From a virus: a stretch of 31,144 nucleotides of DNA. The notes under the pieces are model-generated. The model was given only the letters and a program-made list of their open reading frames with translations, searched no databases and was not told the DNA's origin. Positions 1-9,005 of the stretch are shown piece by piece (position 1 is the stretch's first letter; every line of letters begins with the position of its first letter). The stretch lies in IMG/VR virus record IMGVR_UViG_3300033571_003874, positions 1-31,144 of that record; one strand, given 5' to 3'. The translations under genes and the position numbers were made by a program.

Positions 1-976
1 AGTTCTCACCGAAGGGGGTATGCGGGGTAGGCAGGGGGACGAAGAAGGCGAAGGGCTTGCGCTTGACCTTCTCAACCTCAAGGATCGTGTCACCGGCCAT
101 CAGGACGCGGTGAAGCTCCTCGATGCCCTTCCCATCGTAATCCAGGGACAGGTAGCACTCGTACAGGTCCACGTAGACCTTGTGGGGGTTCACATCACGA
201 GCGAGGCGGTAGCTGCTCTGGAACGGAGCAAAGCGATCCTCTTTCTCGTCATCGCCATCAGCAGGCTCTTTACTCTCGCTGATGTCTTCCACGGTAGCAC
301 GGTCGTAGCCCTGCTTCAGGAGCCAGCCCTTAGTCACCCTGGTCTGGTGGATCAGGTCCGCCTTCTCAATGCACGGGGCATCAGGAGAGACTAGGACCTC
401 CTCAAGGGGAACCGGAGCAACCTTGATGCAGCGGTAGCCCTTCCTGCGGCCCTTGCCGCTGATAAGCTGCCCTTCCTGCTCAATCTCGGTCGGTTCAATC
501 CCGTCCTCCATGAGCATAGCGAACTCATCTTCGGTCAGGTTGTCGAACCGCTCCTCCTCACCAGCCTCATTCTCTACCCAGACCTTGACCACACCATAGC
601 GGCTGGTCAGACCATCCGTGAGAACGTCATAGGCAATCCTGGGACCGGCATTGCGGCGGAAATAGACGTAGGAACAGTAGTCGGTCGCCTGCTCGGCCAG
701 GGGGACATCATCAGGCCCCGTGGGGGCAAACTGGACGATGCGTTGGTGGGCCGAGAACGCCTCTAGAATCTGCGCTCGCATCGAATCCACGGAGTCATAG
801 ACATCCATAGAGACGTACTTGCTGTTACCAGCATGAGTAGGCTTTGGCAGTTCTCCACGGTAGTACTTCATGACCTCTTTACGCTCTGAAGCCAGCTTGC
901 TTTCAGAGAAGGTGTTGGAAGTGTGGAGGAGGCGCTGGACCGCGACAACAAGCTCGTCGTCGGTCATCTTGCTCAA
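1..976 (-). CDS. Portal protein, C-terminus cut by window edge
   Basis: The leftward frame is open from 976 to the window edge (about 325 residues visible). The N-terminal portion contains SERKEVMKYYRGELPKP followed by SKYVSMDVYDSVD, the typical start of the P22/N4-type podoviral portal family, which forms the dodecameric ring through which DNA is packaged and ejected. The middle has an acidic stretch (VENEAGEEERF, ADGDDEKEDRF). I chose a TTG start at 974-976 because a GGAG sequence lies seven bases upstream; the next in-frame ATG at 965-967 would be 16 bases from it. It is the last visible gene of the late operon, after the large terminase, with a family-1 operator filling the 30-base gap between them. 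The family assignment is by recalled sequence resemblance and gene order; the rest of the protein lies outside. Confidence 0.8.
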   Translation of the reverse strand, partial: MSKMTDDELVVAVQRLLHTSNTFSESKLASERKEVMKYYRGELPKPTHAGNSKYVSMDVYDSVDSMRAQILEAFSAHQRIVQFAPTGPDDVPLAEQATDYCSYVYFRRNAGPRIAYDVLTDGLTSRYGVVKVWVENEAGEEERFDNLTEDEFAMLMEDGIEPTEIEQEGQLISGKGRRKGYRCIKVAPVPLEEVLVSPDAPCIEKADLIHQTRVTKGWLLKQGYDRATVEDISESKEPADGDDEKEDRFAPFQSSYRLARDVNPHKVYVDLYECYLSLDYDGKGIEELHRVLMAGDTILEVEKVKRKPFAFFVPLPTPHTPFGEN

Positions 977-988
977 ATCAGTTCTCCT

Positions 989-1002
989 TTAACGCCCGTT
1001 AA
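989..1002. promoter_or_regulatory. Family-1 operator-like dyad, copy 1
   Basis: TTAACGCCCGTTAA: perfect TTAACG/CGTTAA arms around CC. It fills the gap between terL and the portal gene and overlaps the ribosome-binding region of the portal. Confidence 0.75.
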
Positions 1003-1005
1003 TGA

Positions 1006-2616
1006 TCAGAGGGCTTCAACGTAATAGTCATCAGTCACCGAAATTGGGACTATGATGCCTTCATGGATGTGATTAGCGATTGCAAGGGACATCACGCAGT
1101 CATCGTGACATCCAGCATCATGCTCTAGCTTGCCAGTTTCAGTGACCACGAAGGTCATTAGCTCTCGGATGGTGGTCTTATCGTTTAGTTCAATCTCTCC
1201 ATCTCTGAGAGCAGCCCGTAGATCATCAATGACCATTGGACGTGACTTAGCGGTAGTCTTGAAGCCTAGGCTGATAGTCTCTTTGTCCGTGATCTTATCT
1301 TCGATCACGTCAAGGTGGACATTAGGATAGCTCAGGTACTTGTATAGGTTGTTGACTGTCAGGAGGCCGTGGTTGTTGGACTCGACGGCAATCTTAGCGA
1401 AATTATAGAGCTTACCTAGGTGATACAGGACGTAGGCAAAGTAGTCGGGATGATACTGACCACGCCAGACAGCCGCCTGACGCCTCTTGGAGTCTAGGAC
1501 TTGGGCAACCGACCAGTCACCATTCTGGACGCCCATGGCCACGTCAGCACCGATGTAATAGGTGTCGCCTGGGTCAATGGGGCGGTAGATCAGAAGCTCA
1601 CCACGGGGGTTCTCCTCCCACTCCATCTTCTCCCAATTTACCATATGGTCGCCCTGTAGAGCCATCCGGGAGTGAACGTCAGGGACAGCCTGAAGGCGGG
1701 CGTTGAGAGACTTGAGGTTGAACACCGGCCTACCAGAGGTCAGGAAGGCGTCATCTAGGATGGTGGGATATTCCTGATTCCATTGGTCGATGCCCGTCTG
1801 GGCGATCTTCCTGCGGCGGAACTGAAGCTGGTCGTTATCGAGGTCCCACTTCTCAGCAAGCTCCTGTTCTTCAGGGGTCCGCTCAAAGTTCTCAGGAGCC
1901 TCTACCCTGTAGCTATCATCCCAGAACCAGGGGAGGAAGCAGACATCATATCCGTTCTCACCCCTAAGGGCGCCCTGGGTCATCTCATAGAAGGGGCCTG
2001 TCACACCATTAGCCGTGGACTCAATGAAGACAGCAGTACCAGGGACATCAGGGATAGCCTGAAGGATGCCCGCTAGGTTCTCCTTAGCGAACCCAGGAGG
2101 CCACCAAGCCATCTCCGATAGGTGAGCAGTCGTGATCGTCTCACCACGGGCCACCGCCTCACCACCAGCCGTAGCAACCATGTAGGCGCTGTCCAGCTTG
2201 TCGAACACTAGCTCGGAGCGAGAGGAGTACTTGGTGTGGGGTCTGAGAATCTCAGGGACGTTCTCATGGAACCGCTTGGTCATATCAAACAGGGCGCGGG
2301 TTGACTCAGACTTATGAGTGACCACCAGGGCCTTCTGAGCGTTTCTCTGAGATACCCACCAGTACATCCATCCGCCTACAAAGGTGGACAGACCTAGCTG
2401 ACGTGCCTTGGGAATGATGATACGTACCCGTCCTGTAGAGCTAAGCTGCCTCTGGATCATCTCTAGGAGGTAGCTCTGGGCCTTATTAGGCTTGAACGGG
2501 ATGACCTCTGCTGTCTTGGTTCTGATCTTTAGAGCGCGGGGAGCGTAGTACTCAAAGTCATCCTTCAGGCGTTTCCGCACCTGTAGGATTTTCGATTGCT
2601 TCTCTTGCTCGTTCAT
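1006..2616 (-). CDS. terL: Terminase large subunit
   Basis: A 536-residue packaging motor: ATP-driven DNA translocation into the prohead plus cleavage of the concatemer. The ATPase domain shows a Walker-A-like KARQLGLST at residues 70-78 and a Walker-B-like HLSEMAW with Glu168. The C-terminal RNase H-fold nuclease region shows IGADVAMG (first acidic residue), IAVESNNHG and a final HDDCVMSLAIA. The length is normal for the family. It overlaps the upstream terminase small-subunit candidate by 59 bases, which suggests translational coupling, and is followed by the portal gene. ATG at 2616 is preceded by a weak GAGAG. The family is clear; the packaging type (cos, pac or direct terminal repeats) cannot be read from the window. 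Confidence 0.93.
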   Translation of the reverse strand: MNEQEKQSKILQVRKRLKDDFEYYAPRALKIRTKTAEVIPFKPNKAQSYLLEMIQRQLSSTGRVRIIIPKARQLGLSTFVGGWMYWWVSQRNAQKALVVTHKSESTRALFDMTKRFHENVPEILRPHTKYSSRSELVFDKLDSAYMVATAGGEAVARGETITTAHLSEMAWWPPGFAKENLAGILQAIPDVPGTAVFIESTANGVTGPFYEMTQGALRGENGYDVCFLPWFWDDSYRVEAPENFERTPEEQELAEKWDLDNDQLQFRRRKIAQTGIDQWNQEYPTILDDAFLTSGRPVFNLKSLNARLQAVPDVHSRMALQGDHMVNWEKMEWEENPRGELLIYRPIDPGDTYYIGADVAMGVQNGDWSVAQVLDSKRRQAAVWRGQYHPDYFAYVLYHLGKLYNFAKIAVESNNHGLLTVNNLYKYLSYPNVHLDVIEDKITDKETISLGFKTTAKSRPMVIDDLRAALRDGEIELNDKTTIRELMTFVVTETGKLEHDAGCHDDCVMSLAIANHIHEGIIVPISVTDDYYVEAL

Positions 2617-3268
2617 CTCTCAGTCGCTTGGGAATGTAGTTACCCTTCTCATCAATCCAGCCGAGGGCTTTGTAGCGTTCCCTCTTGGCCTTCTCGACAG
2701 CAGTACGACTACCCTGACCTGGGGCCTTCTTATGGACCTTCTCGACAGTGATCGTGGGCATCTCCTCCTCAGCCAACTGAAGCAGGAAGTCTTCTGCCTT
2801 CATGGTCACGTTGACCGACTGATTGAGGCTGGGGGCCTTGCTGTAGGTGTACTCAGCCAGGGTCTTCAGGGCATTGACCATCTGGCCTTGATTAAGGGAA
2901 CCGCTTCGGACGAGGACTTCCAGCATCCACAAAGGGTTCATCTCTAGGCCGGTCCTGGCCTGAAGGTCAGGGGCGAGGAACTTCGGGTTCTTAGCCGCTT
3001 CCTCTGCCGCCTTGGACGCTTCATCCAACCGGACTTGCATCTCCTGTTTAGTCATACCGCCTTTGTATTTCGTTTTACCTAAGCCGCCTGCGGGACGCCC
3101 TTGGGCGATCCACGTATGGACTAGCTCAGATGTTATGCTTCCGGGGGCGCCCGCGAGGGCGAACTTGGGCTTTGGTTTGGGTGGCTCCGGGGCTGGTTTC
3201 TCGAACCACTCCGTTATCAGGCGTCCCGTTCGGTCCACTTGCGGGGGCCGAGGATGGAATTGACTCAT
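2558..3268 (-). CDS. Probable terminase small subunit
   Basis: About 236 residues from ATG at 3268; a GTG at 3307 would add 13 residues, but its leading sequence looks unnatural. The centre (EMNPLWMLEVLVRSG, then NALKTLAEYTYSKAPSL) resembles the 'P-L-x-x-M-L ... AA-x-x-A-x-Y-x-H/S-K-x-P' helical segment seen in phage small terminase proteins, which bind the packaging site and recruit the large subunit. The N-terminus is Pro/Lys-rich and the C-terminus is basic (EKAKRERYKALGW, KRLRDERARE). Its position directly upstream of terL, overlapping it by 59 bases, supports the call. The start shares 143 bases with the preceding 102-residue gene in another frame. No ideal Shine-Dalgarno is visible at the ATG, so reinitiation from the overlapping gene is likely. 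Function inferred mostly from position. Confidence 0.6.
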   Translation of the reverse strand: MSQFHPRPPQVDRTGRLITEWFEKPAPEPPKPKPKFALAGAPGSITSELVHTWIAQGRPAGGLGKTKYKGGMTKQEMQVRLDEASKAAEEAAKNPKFLAPDLQARTGLEMNPLWMLEVLVRSGSLNQGQMVNALKTLAEYTYSKAPSLNQSVNVTMKAEDFLLQLAEEEMPTITVEKVHKKAPGQGSRTAVEKAKRERYKALGWIDEKGNYIPKRLRDERAREAIENPTGAETPEG

Positions 3269-3434
3269 AACGGTCCATAATCTTGATGAGGGTTTCAAAC
3301 TCCTCACCCCTCACTAGGGGAGGAGGGAAGTAGGCCTTCAATGCGTTAAAAAGGGAACGCCTATCGTCATCTGGGCTGGTGAGCCTGATGACAGCATCAA
3401 CTGCCAGCAAGGCGTCCTTGAATTGGGAGGACAT
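3126..3434 (-). CDS. Small protein with C-terminal AT-hook motif
   Basis: A 102-residue protein of unknown family. The first 55 residues look helical; a Ser/Pro/Gly-rich linker follows; the C-terminus ends in RPRGRPRKHNI, which contains the RGRPRK core of an AT-hook, a peptide that binds the minor groove of AT-rich DNA. The ATG at 3434 is three bases from a family-1 dyad, the same geometry as the tail gene starting at 14506. The last 143 bases overlap the next gene in another frame. Its place between the giant virion protein and the terminase candidate suggests a DNA-packaging or DNA-binding role, but this is inference. It could also be the true small terminase. Confidence 0.65.
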   Translation of the reverse strand: MSSQFKDALLAVDAVIRLTSPDDDRRSLFNALKAYFPPPLVRGEEFETLIKIMDRYESIPSSAPASGPNGTPDNGVVRETSPGATQTKAQVRPRGRPRKHNI

Positions 3435-3436
3435 CT

Positions 3437-3450
3437 TTAATGCCTGTTAA
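3437..3450. promoter_or_regulatory. Family-1 operator-like dyad, copy 2
   Basis: TTAATGCCTGTTAA, extended by AAAGG on one side. It lies directly upstream of the ATG of the AT-hook gene, in the gap after the giant virion protein gene. It is identical in core to the copy at 14509. Confidence 0.7.
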
Positions 3451-3501
3451 AGGTAGGCGGGGGCCAGAGTCGTCTTTCGACTTCCCTGAAGCCCCACGCC
3501 A

Positions 3502-6500
3502 TTAGCTTACTGCGGTTCGGATTTGCTTGGGATCAATGTTCCCAGCCTTACCCTTGGCAGGGATGACAATGAGGTTCCGAAGCTCAGCACGAGCCTCAGT
3601 CTCAATCGTCTTGTCCTGCTTCCTGGGCGAGTTAGCCTTGATCAGAGCCTTACGCTGCTCAAGCAGCATATCGTAGTCGGCCTGATACATCGCACCGATG
3701 ATCGGCCCCTTGGGGACCGCAGGACGGTGTTCTTCCGGCTTCAGGATCGGGATACCGTTCAGCTTCACCATCTGCTCAAACGGGTTGGGCATATCGACAA
3801 GCTCGGTCATGACACCAAGGACGTTATCAAGCCCGTTCTGAGCCTCCGAGGGATGGAACCCATGGGAGTCGTGGATCGGGTTGTAGTATTTGACGCCAGA
3901 ACGCTTAGCAGCCTCACGGAGGATGTAGGCATCGTGGGCGTGGGTGAAGTTTGCACTCAGCCCTCGTCCAGCCTCAGTCTTCTCAGAAACCACCGGCAGC
4001 ATGGTAGTGAAGTCACCCTTGGCGCCAGGAATCTTGAACTCCATCGCGTCATACTTAGCGACTTCATCCGACTGATAGCTGAAGACGATGCCATCAGGAG
4101 TCTGGTACTTGAGAGGACGATTACCGTTATCCCGACCCCACTCAGCGACATTCCTGAAGAAGTTCATGGCCCTGCGTAGGTTGGGGTACATGGACTCCAC
4201 GTTCTTGCGAACGGCAGAGGTCAGAGTGGTGGAGAAGGAGCGCAGAACAGGGTAGTCCATCGCCATCTTCTCAGTGGTGAAGGTGCCTGTAGTTCTCCAC
4301 TCGCCAGTCATATTATTGATCTGCTGCAAGGCCCACTGAGTACCGTCCTTGGCAACCCGGTACTTACGGTCGTCAAAGGCGAACTCGGTCCCTCCTGAGG
4401 TCTTCTTAACGTCCTTCCTAGACTGCTCAAAGAAGGCCGGATTGATCAAGGAGTAGTCCTTGACCAGCTTGCTGAGGACGCTATTGGAGGCGCCGCCAAT
4501 GGTGCTGTCATAGACGTACGTGGACACGCTGTTCTTGATGACATTACGCAGCCAACCCTTACCCTCATCCGTCTTGATGGCTTCACCAAGCTCAAACATC
4601 AGGCTGGTCTGGACCGCATTCACGGCAGGCTCCACGTAGATGTCAGCCGTACGCCGATCAGCAGGATCAACGCTAAGCTCGCTTGGGCGAGGCATCATAG
4701 AGGTTGCCTGAAGAACCGAAGGATCACTCAGGAATGCACCCATAAGCTGAAAGCTGTTGTTGTTAGCATCGAACTGAGCCACAGCATCAGTCTTCCAGTT
4801 GGCTGCAATGTCTGCCTGGACTTCAGGATTCTGAAGCAGCTTGGAAGGGTTCTTCTCCTTAGTCTTGGAGCGAGCCTTGGCAAACTCCACCATAGCCTTC
4901 GTATCAAGAGCCACGGCAATGGTCTGAAGCGGCCCCTCTTGGAACAGAGCTTCAATCTCAGCCACGTACTTGCCGTCCTTGGGGAACGGGTTCTCAGCCA
5001 GCTTCAGCAGCGTCGGGACGGCATCAAGGTAAGCCTTGACCCTATCATTCGTGCTGGCCTTGCCGTCAGGACCAACGAGATTGCCCCAGGACTGCCAGAG
5101 GAGCTTAAGCCCGTCCTGGCCAGGAGCAGCCTTATAGTTGGCCCTGGTCATAGCCTTCATGAAGTCGCCGCCCTGCGTGAAGGCAGAGGAGTTCCTCATG
5201 TACACTCGGCCACGGCTATCAGCATGAGCCTCTTGGTAGAGGATACCGTCCTTGAGGGTCGGAAGCTGCTCATCAAGGATTGCGAAGGCTCGGACACCAG
5301 ACTCATCAGCCCGCTTCCCTGCGCTGTTCTTGGGGTTCAGCGCATCTTCCACGGCTACGTTGTTGGTATCGCCAAGCTGTCCTTTGATCAGGTCGAACAG
5401 GCCGGTATTCAGGCCGGTGCCCATGTTCCTCATGTAGTTGAGGAAGTCGATCAGAGGAGTGGCCTGGGCCTTCTGCTCAGGACTGAACCCGTCGATGCCA
5501 GGAGAGATACCAGTCTGATACTTGTTCATCCCAGACAGAGGAGCCGGGGGAGTAGAGGCGTCAGGAATCTTTCCAACCCGATCATGGGCCTTAGCGATTT
5601 CCAGAAGCGAGTAAAAGCCCGTTTCTTTGTTGAACCGTAGCTGGATGTCCGACAGAGGCTTCTTGCTCTGACTCTTGACCTGACGACCATCCTTCTCGAA
5701 AGGCTTCACCTTAGGGGTGAAGACCGTCCCCTCCTTCTGAAGGTCCAGAATAGCCTGAGCCACCACAGGGGCAGCCTCAGCCTGTTCCAGCCCATAGCGG
5801 CCTGCATAGGCGTTGCTAAGGCTCAGGAAGGTGTGGAACTCGGTACCAGAGGACAGGATCAGGGCCTTCACCCTGTTCGTGATGCCTCCCTGGTTCTCAA
5901 AGGAAGCAATCGCAGATTCAACCTCGCCATACCTGGGAGCAAGCTCCTTGGCTCTGGCAAGCTGGACCTTCTCCTTGGCAACCTTAGCGACGATCCCACG
6001 GGCACGTTTCACGGTCCCACTCAGGACCTCCTTCACCTTCTTATCAAGGCTAGTAGGCTTTGGCGGGGCAGGGGGCGGAGTGGTGGGAGAAGTGGTAAGG
6101 TCCTTACCTTCCTCTACAGGGTCCTTGGTATCTTCATTGGTAGCAGCTTCAACGGTCGGGGCCGGGGCAGCCTTGGGGGCAGCTTCAGCCGTAGCAACGA
6201 CGCTCACGGTCGGGACAGTCTTAGCCAAGGCCGAAGCCAGGGCAGTCATAGCCTTGATCGCGGCAGCCAGGTCAGGATCGCTAGAGGTCTTCTGAGGAGC
6301 GGAGGCAGCCTCTTTTGCAGAGGGCTTATCGTCACCAGCTTCCACCAGATTACCGGCAATGCGCTGCGCAGTATCGTAGAACCCCGCCATAGCAGGGTCA
6401 TCGGCCATGCCTAGGTCACTCAGGGTTTCCATGTAGGCATCGAACATCGCCTCACGGTCAGACTTCAGCTTATCGCGGGAGTCCATCCGTTCCAGAGGAA

Positions 6501-8994
6501 TGATGACGCTATTGGCCTGGGCAATGCTCCAACCGGACTTCAGGAGACGGTTGCGAAGCTCCTGACGAACTTGCTGGGCAGACGTGCCCTTGGCATAGCG
6601 GTAGGAGCCACGGTTGGTGTAGGCCCCTGGGTCAGGGAGCGCGTCGTTGTCACCATTGAGCCACGCCACTTCAGAAGCCAGTAGCTCAGGAGACACACCC
6701 CAACGCTCGCCGCCAGGGACGGACCCTTCACGGGCGTTAAGGGTCTGAGTCTCAGCCTTTACAGTCCTGTATGCAGGCTCTCCGTCGAGAGTCCAGCCAT
6801 TCTTACGCTCAGCGTCGATACTCACGGCAAAGGGGTCGCCTTGTTCGTCATCGACGATAGCCATTTTACCGTTGTTAAGGACTTCAATGACTTTATAGGA
6901 GTTGCCGCTGTTGCCTTTCCAGACTTGACCGACCTTGTAGATTTCTTCTCGGGTCGTGGCCCCTTGGTTCACTTCAGCCTTGGCAGCCTCGACCTCCTCA
7001 TTGGACTTCGCAGCTTCCTCAGCCAGAGCAGCCTGCATGACATCATCAGCCTGGGCCTTGCTCAGCTTTCGCTCGGCAAGAGCCTGAGCAATCTCCATGA
7101 GACGACCACGGATGTTGCTCTGGTTGATCTTGTTGAGAGTCAGGACATCAGCGTACTTGGCAGATGCCTGGGTAATCGTGAGACGGCCAGCGGCAATCTC
7201 ATTGTTCAGGCGAGCAAGCTCGACACGCATCGTATCAAGCTGACCCCGAGTGATCTGGTTGGCTCGGGCAGCAGCCATACGCTCCTGAGCAGCCTGACGG
7301 CGTTCCTGAGTAGCTGCCAGGGATTCAGCCGCCTGGGCGTTACGAGCAGACTTCGCAGCCCGGTTCTCGTCACCCATCTCGGCGTTCTTCAGACGCTCCT
7401 CGTCGGCCTTCATACGAGCCAGGATAGAGGTAGCCTTAGCCTTGGCCTTAAGCTGCTCGCCAGTGATCGCCTCACCAGTCTGAGTGGCGTAAAGCTCAGC
7501 AGCGTTATTCCAGTACTGTTCATCAGCCTTGGACTGCTTAGCATCAGCAACGCGATCCAGGGCACGATCACCAGTGAACGGGGCGGGAGTCTGATCCTCA
7601 GCCGACCGGACGAAGTTATCGACCGGGCTGTACAGGCCAAGGCCACGCTCAATGGCACCAGCAGCCTTGTTCACAAGGATGCCACCACCAAGGGCAGCTA
7701 CGTTACCAATGCCGCCGATGGCCCTCTGGAAGGCCGAGGCATTACGTTCAGTAGGATCAAGGAATCGAGTGACCCGGCTAAGGGGTCCATAGGTAGCATT
7801 AGGCTGAAGGAATCGGTTCAGCTTGGAACGCTGACGGATGATGGAGGCAAGCTCCTGACCCTCAGCGGTATCGCCAAAAAGCTGTTGGAAGCGGTTGAAA
7901 TCTTCAGCGGACGGGTTGGTGTCCTGGCGGTTCAGACCCTTTCGGGTAAAGACAGCCAGGGTCTTCTCAGCATCCTGAGGATCGTCCATGGTCCGCGCCA
8001 GCTTGGCCAAGGCTGCCTGAGCGAGGCGCCCTTCAGCCAGAAGCTCAGCCTGAGTGTCCTGAATGGCCTGCATAGCGCCGCCATACTTGTCACCGCGTCC
8101 ACGGAGGTTCAGGTCAAGCTCGTTACCCTCAGGATCAGTCTGGTTCCTGATACGCCCCGCAAGGCGGATGTCATCGTCATCAGAGACTTCCTTAGGCGCA
8201 GGCTCAGGGCGGTTCTGGAAACGCTCTACGAGGCGGCTGGGGACAGCTACAGAGGTACCAGTACCGGCGCCGATCAGACCCTCACCGATGGCCTGCTTAG
8301 GGCTGATGTCCAGGCCCTTATCAGTGGCAGCAGTTTCACCAGTCTGCTCCACCACGCTCTGACCGGCCTCAGTGGCAAACTCTTTACCCACACGCCCGAA
8401 GACGCCGCCAGGGCTAAGGAGCTTACCGAGGCCGATAGACTCAAGGGCGCCTGAGGCGCCAGCCGTAGCGATGGCCCAAGCCCAATCGGTCTTGTCAGGG
8501 GTATCCCTACCACTGTTCTTAGCTCGCTCTACGGCAATCGGGCCAACAAGCTGGTAAGCCTGGGTGAGGGCGGGGCCAGCAAAGGCACCAGCGGCGGCAC
8601 CAGCAGCGGTGCCTACACCGGGGACCACGCTACCAATACCGGCACCAAGAGCCGCGCCAGAGCCACGGGCGGCTAGACTCTGACCAAGCTGCGGGAACTG
8701 TTCTACAACCGCCTCAGCAAAGGAGGACCAGCCGAAGCCTTCACCATCCTTGTTGATAAATCGTTCGCCGGGGGACTGGTAGCCCTGGGGGACCGAAGGC
8801 TGGGCGCTGCGTAGTGCCCCGGCCACACCGGGCATACCAAGCTGCTCAGAGGTTACTGCACTCTGTTCAAGGATGTTTCGGGCACCAGACCGGAGGGCAT
8901 TAGCCCCCCGATCCAGAAGACCACCTTGAGGCTGCTGAGGTTGACCAGCGAGGCTATCAAGGTCAACGAGGCTGTCGAGGTCAATCTCAGCCAT
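3502..8994 (-). CDS. Giant virion protein with C-terminal single-subunit RNA polymerase domain (N4 vRNAP-like)
   Basis: An 1830-residue protein in the late/structural operon, between the terminase genes and two ejection-type proteins. Residues 105-150 are Gly/Ala-rich and hydrophobic, a second such segment lies near 428-455, and residues about 500-700 are Ala/Glu/Lys-rich helices, typical of internal virion proteins ejected with the DNA. A Pro/Ala/Thr linker occupies about 905-985. After it come the motifs of T7-superfamily RNA polymerases, in order and at T7-like spacing: DSRGR (Asp1259-Arg1263), motif A FDANNNSFQLMGA (Asp1409), motif B RNVIKNSVSTYVYD (Arg1483, Lys1487, Tyr1495; the R+4 and R+12 spacing of T7 Arg627/Lys631/Tyr639), and motif C IHDSHGFHP (Asp1709). 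The roughly 845-residue C-terminal part is the size of a whole T7 polymerase. The best parallel is the N4 virion RNA polymerase, which is far longer and has its polymerase in the middle. All catalytic residues are present, so I infer an active enzyme. It could instead be a degenerate domain kept for structure. Confidence 0.82.
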   Translation of the reverse strand: MAEIDLDSLVDLDSLAGQPQQPQGGLLDRGANALRSGARNILEQSAVTSEQLGMPGVAGALRSAQPSVPQGYQSPGERFINKDGEGFGWSSFAEAVVEQFPQLGQSLAARGSGAALGAGIGSVVPGVGTAAGAAAGAFAGPALTQAYQLVGPIAVERAKNSGRDTPDKTDWAWAIATAGASGALESIGLGKLLSPGGVFGRVGKEFATEAGQSVVEQTGETAATDKGLDISPKQAIGEGLIGAGTGTSVAVPSRLVERFQNRPEPAPKEVSDDDDIRLAGRIRNQTDPEGNELDLNLRGRGDKYGGAMQAIQDTQAELLAEGRLAQAALAKLARTMDDPQDAEKTLAVFTRKGLNRQDTNPSAEDFNRFQQLFGDTAEGQELASIIRQRSKLNRFLQPNATYGPLSRVTRFLDPTERNASAFQRAIGGIGNVAALGGGILVNKAAGAIERGLGLYSPVDNFVRSAEDQTPAPFTGDRALDRVADAKQSKADEQYWNNAAELYATQTGEAITGEQLKAKAKATSILARMKADEERLKNAEMGDENRAAKSARNAQAAESLAATQERRQAAQERMAAARANQITRGQLDTMRVELARLNNEIAAGRLTITQASAKYADVLTLNKINQSNIRGRLMEIAQALAERKLSKAQADDVMQAALAEEAAKSNEEVEAAKAEVNQGATTREEIYKVGQVWKGNSGNSYKVIEVLNNGKMAIVDDEQGDPFAVSIDAERKNGWTLDGEPAYRTVKAETQTLNAREGSVPGGERWGVSPELLASEVAWLNGDNDALPDPGAYTNRGSYRYAKGTSAQQVRQELRNRLLKSGWSIAQANSVIIPLERMDSRDKLKSDREAMFDAYMETLSDLGMADDPAMAGFYDTAQRIAGNLVEAGDDKPSAKEAASAPQKTSSDPDLAAAIKAMTALASALAKTVPTVSVVATAEAAPKAAPAPTVEAATNEDTKDPVEEGKDLTTSPTTPPPAPPKPTSLDKKVKEVLSGTVKRARGIVAKVAKEKVQLARAKELAPRYGEVESAIASFENQGGITNRVKALILSSGTEFHTFLSLSNAYAGRYGLEQAEAAPVVAQAILDLQKEGTVFTPKVKPFEKDGRQVKSQSKKPLSDIQLRFNKETGFYSLLEIAKAHDRVGKIPDASTPPAPLSGMNKYQTGISPGIDGFSPEQKAQATPLIDFLNYMRNMGTGLNTGLFDLIKGQLGDTNNVAVEDALNPKNSAGKRADESGVRAFAILDEQLPTLKDGILYQEAHADSRGRVYMRNSSAFTQGGDFMKAMTRANYKAAPGQDGLKLLWQSWGNLVGPDGKASTNDRVKAYLDAVPTLLKLAENPFPKDGKYVAEIEALFQEGPLQTIAVALDTKAMVEFAKARSKTKEKNPSKLLQNPEVQADIAANWKTDAVAQFDANNNSFQLMGAFLSDPSVLQATSMMPRPSELSVDPADRRTADIYVEPAVNAVQTSLMFELGEAIKTDEGKGWLRNVIKNSVSTYVYDSTIGGASNSVLSKLVKDYSLINPAFFEQSRKDVKKTSGGTEFAFDDRKYRVAKDGTQWALQQINNMTGEWRTTGTFTTEKMAMDYPVLRSFSTTLTSAVRKNVESMYPNLRRAMNFFRNVAEWGRDNGNRPLKYQTPDGIVFSYQSDEVAKYDAMEFKIPGAKGDFTTMLPVVSEKTEAGRGLSANFTHAHDAYILREAAKRSGVKYYNPIHDSHGFHPSEAQNGLDNVLGVMTELVDMPNPFEQMVKLNGIPILKPEEHRPAVPKGPIIGAMYQADYDMLLEQRKALIKANSPRKQDKTIETEARAELRNLIVIPAKGKAGNIDPKQIRTAVS
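6727..6740. promoter_or_regulatory. Degenerate family-1 dyad inside the giant virion gene
   Basis: TTCACGGGCGTTAA: one perfect CGTTAA arm and a damaged other arm, flanked by ACCC and GGGT. It is read in a different frame from the other intragenic copies, so it may be a chance match. Confidence 0.35.
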
Positions 8995-9005
8995 TAATTA
9001 CTCCA

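Noticed and set aside
7590-7625. GACCGGACGAAG in the giant gene as a leftward phage promoter
   Set aside because: It matches only the specificity end; there is no CTATAG at the required distance.
6841-8454. A 537-codon rightward open frame opposite the giant virion gene
   Set aside because: A complementary-strand shadow caused by the codon pattern of the leftward gene; no start signal and no family resemblance, while the leftward frame has polymerase motifs.
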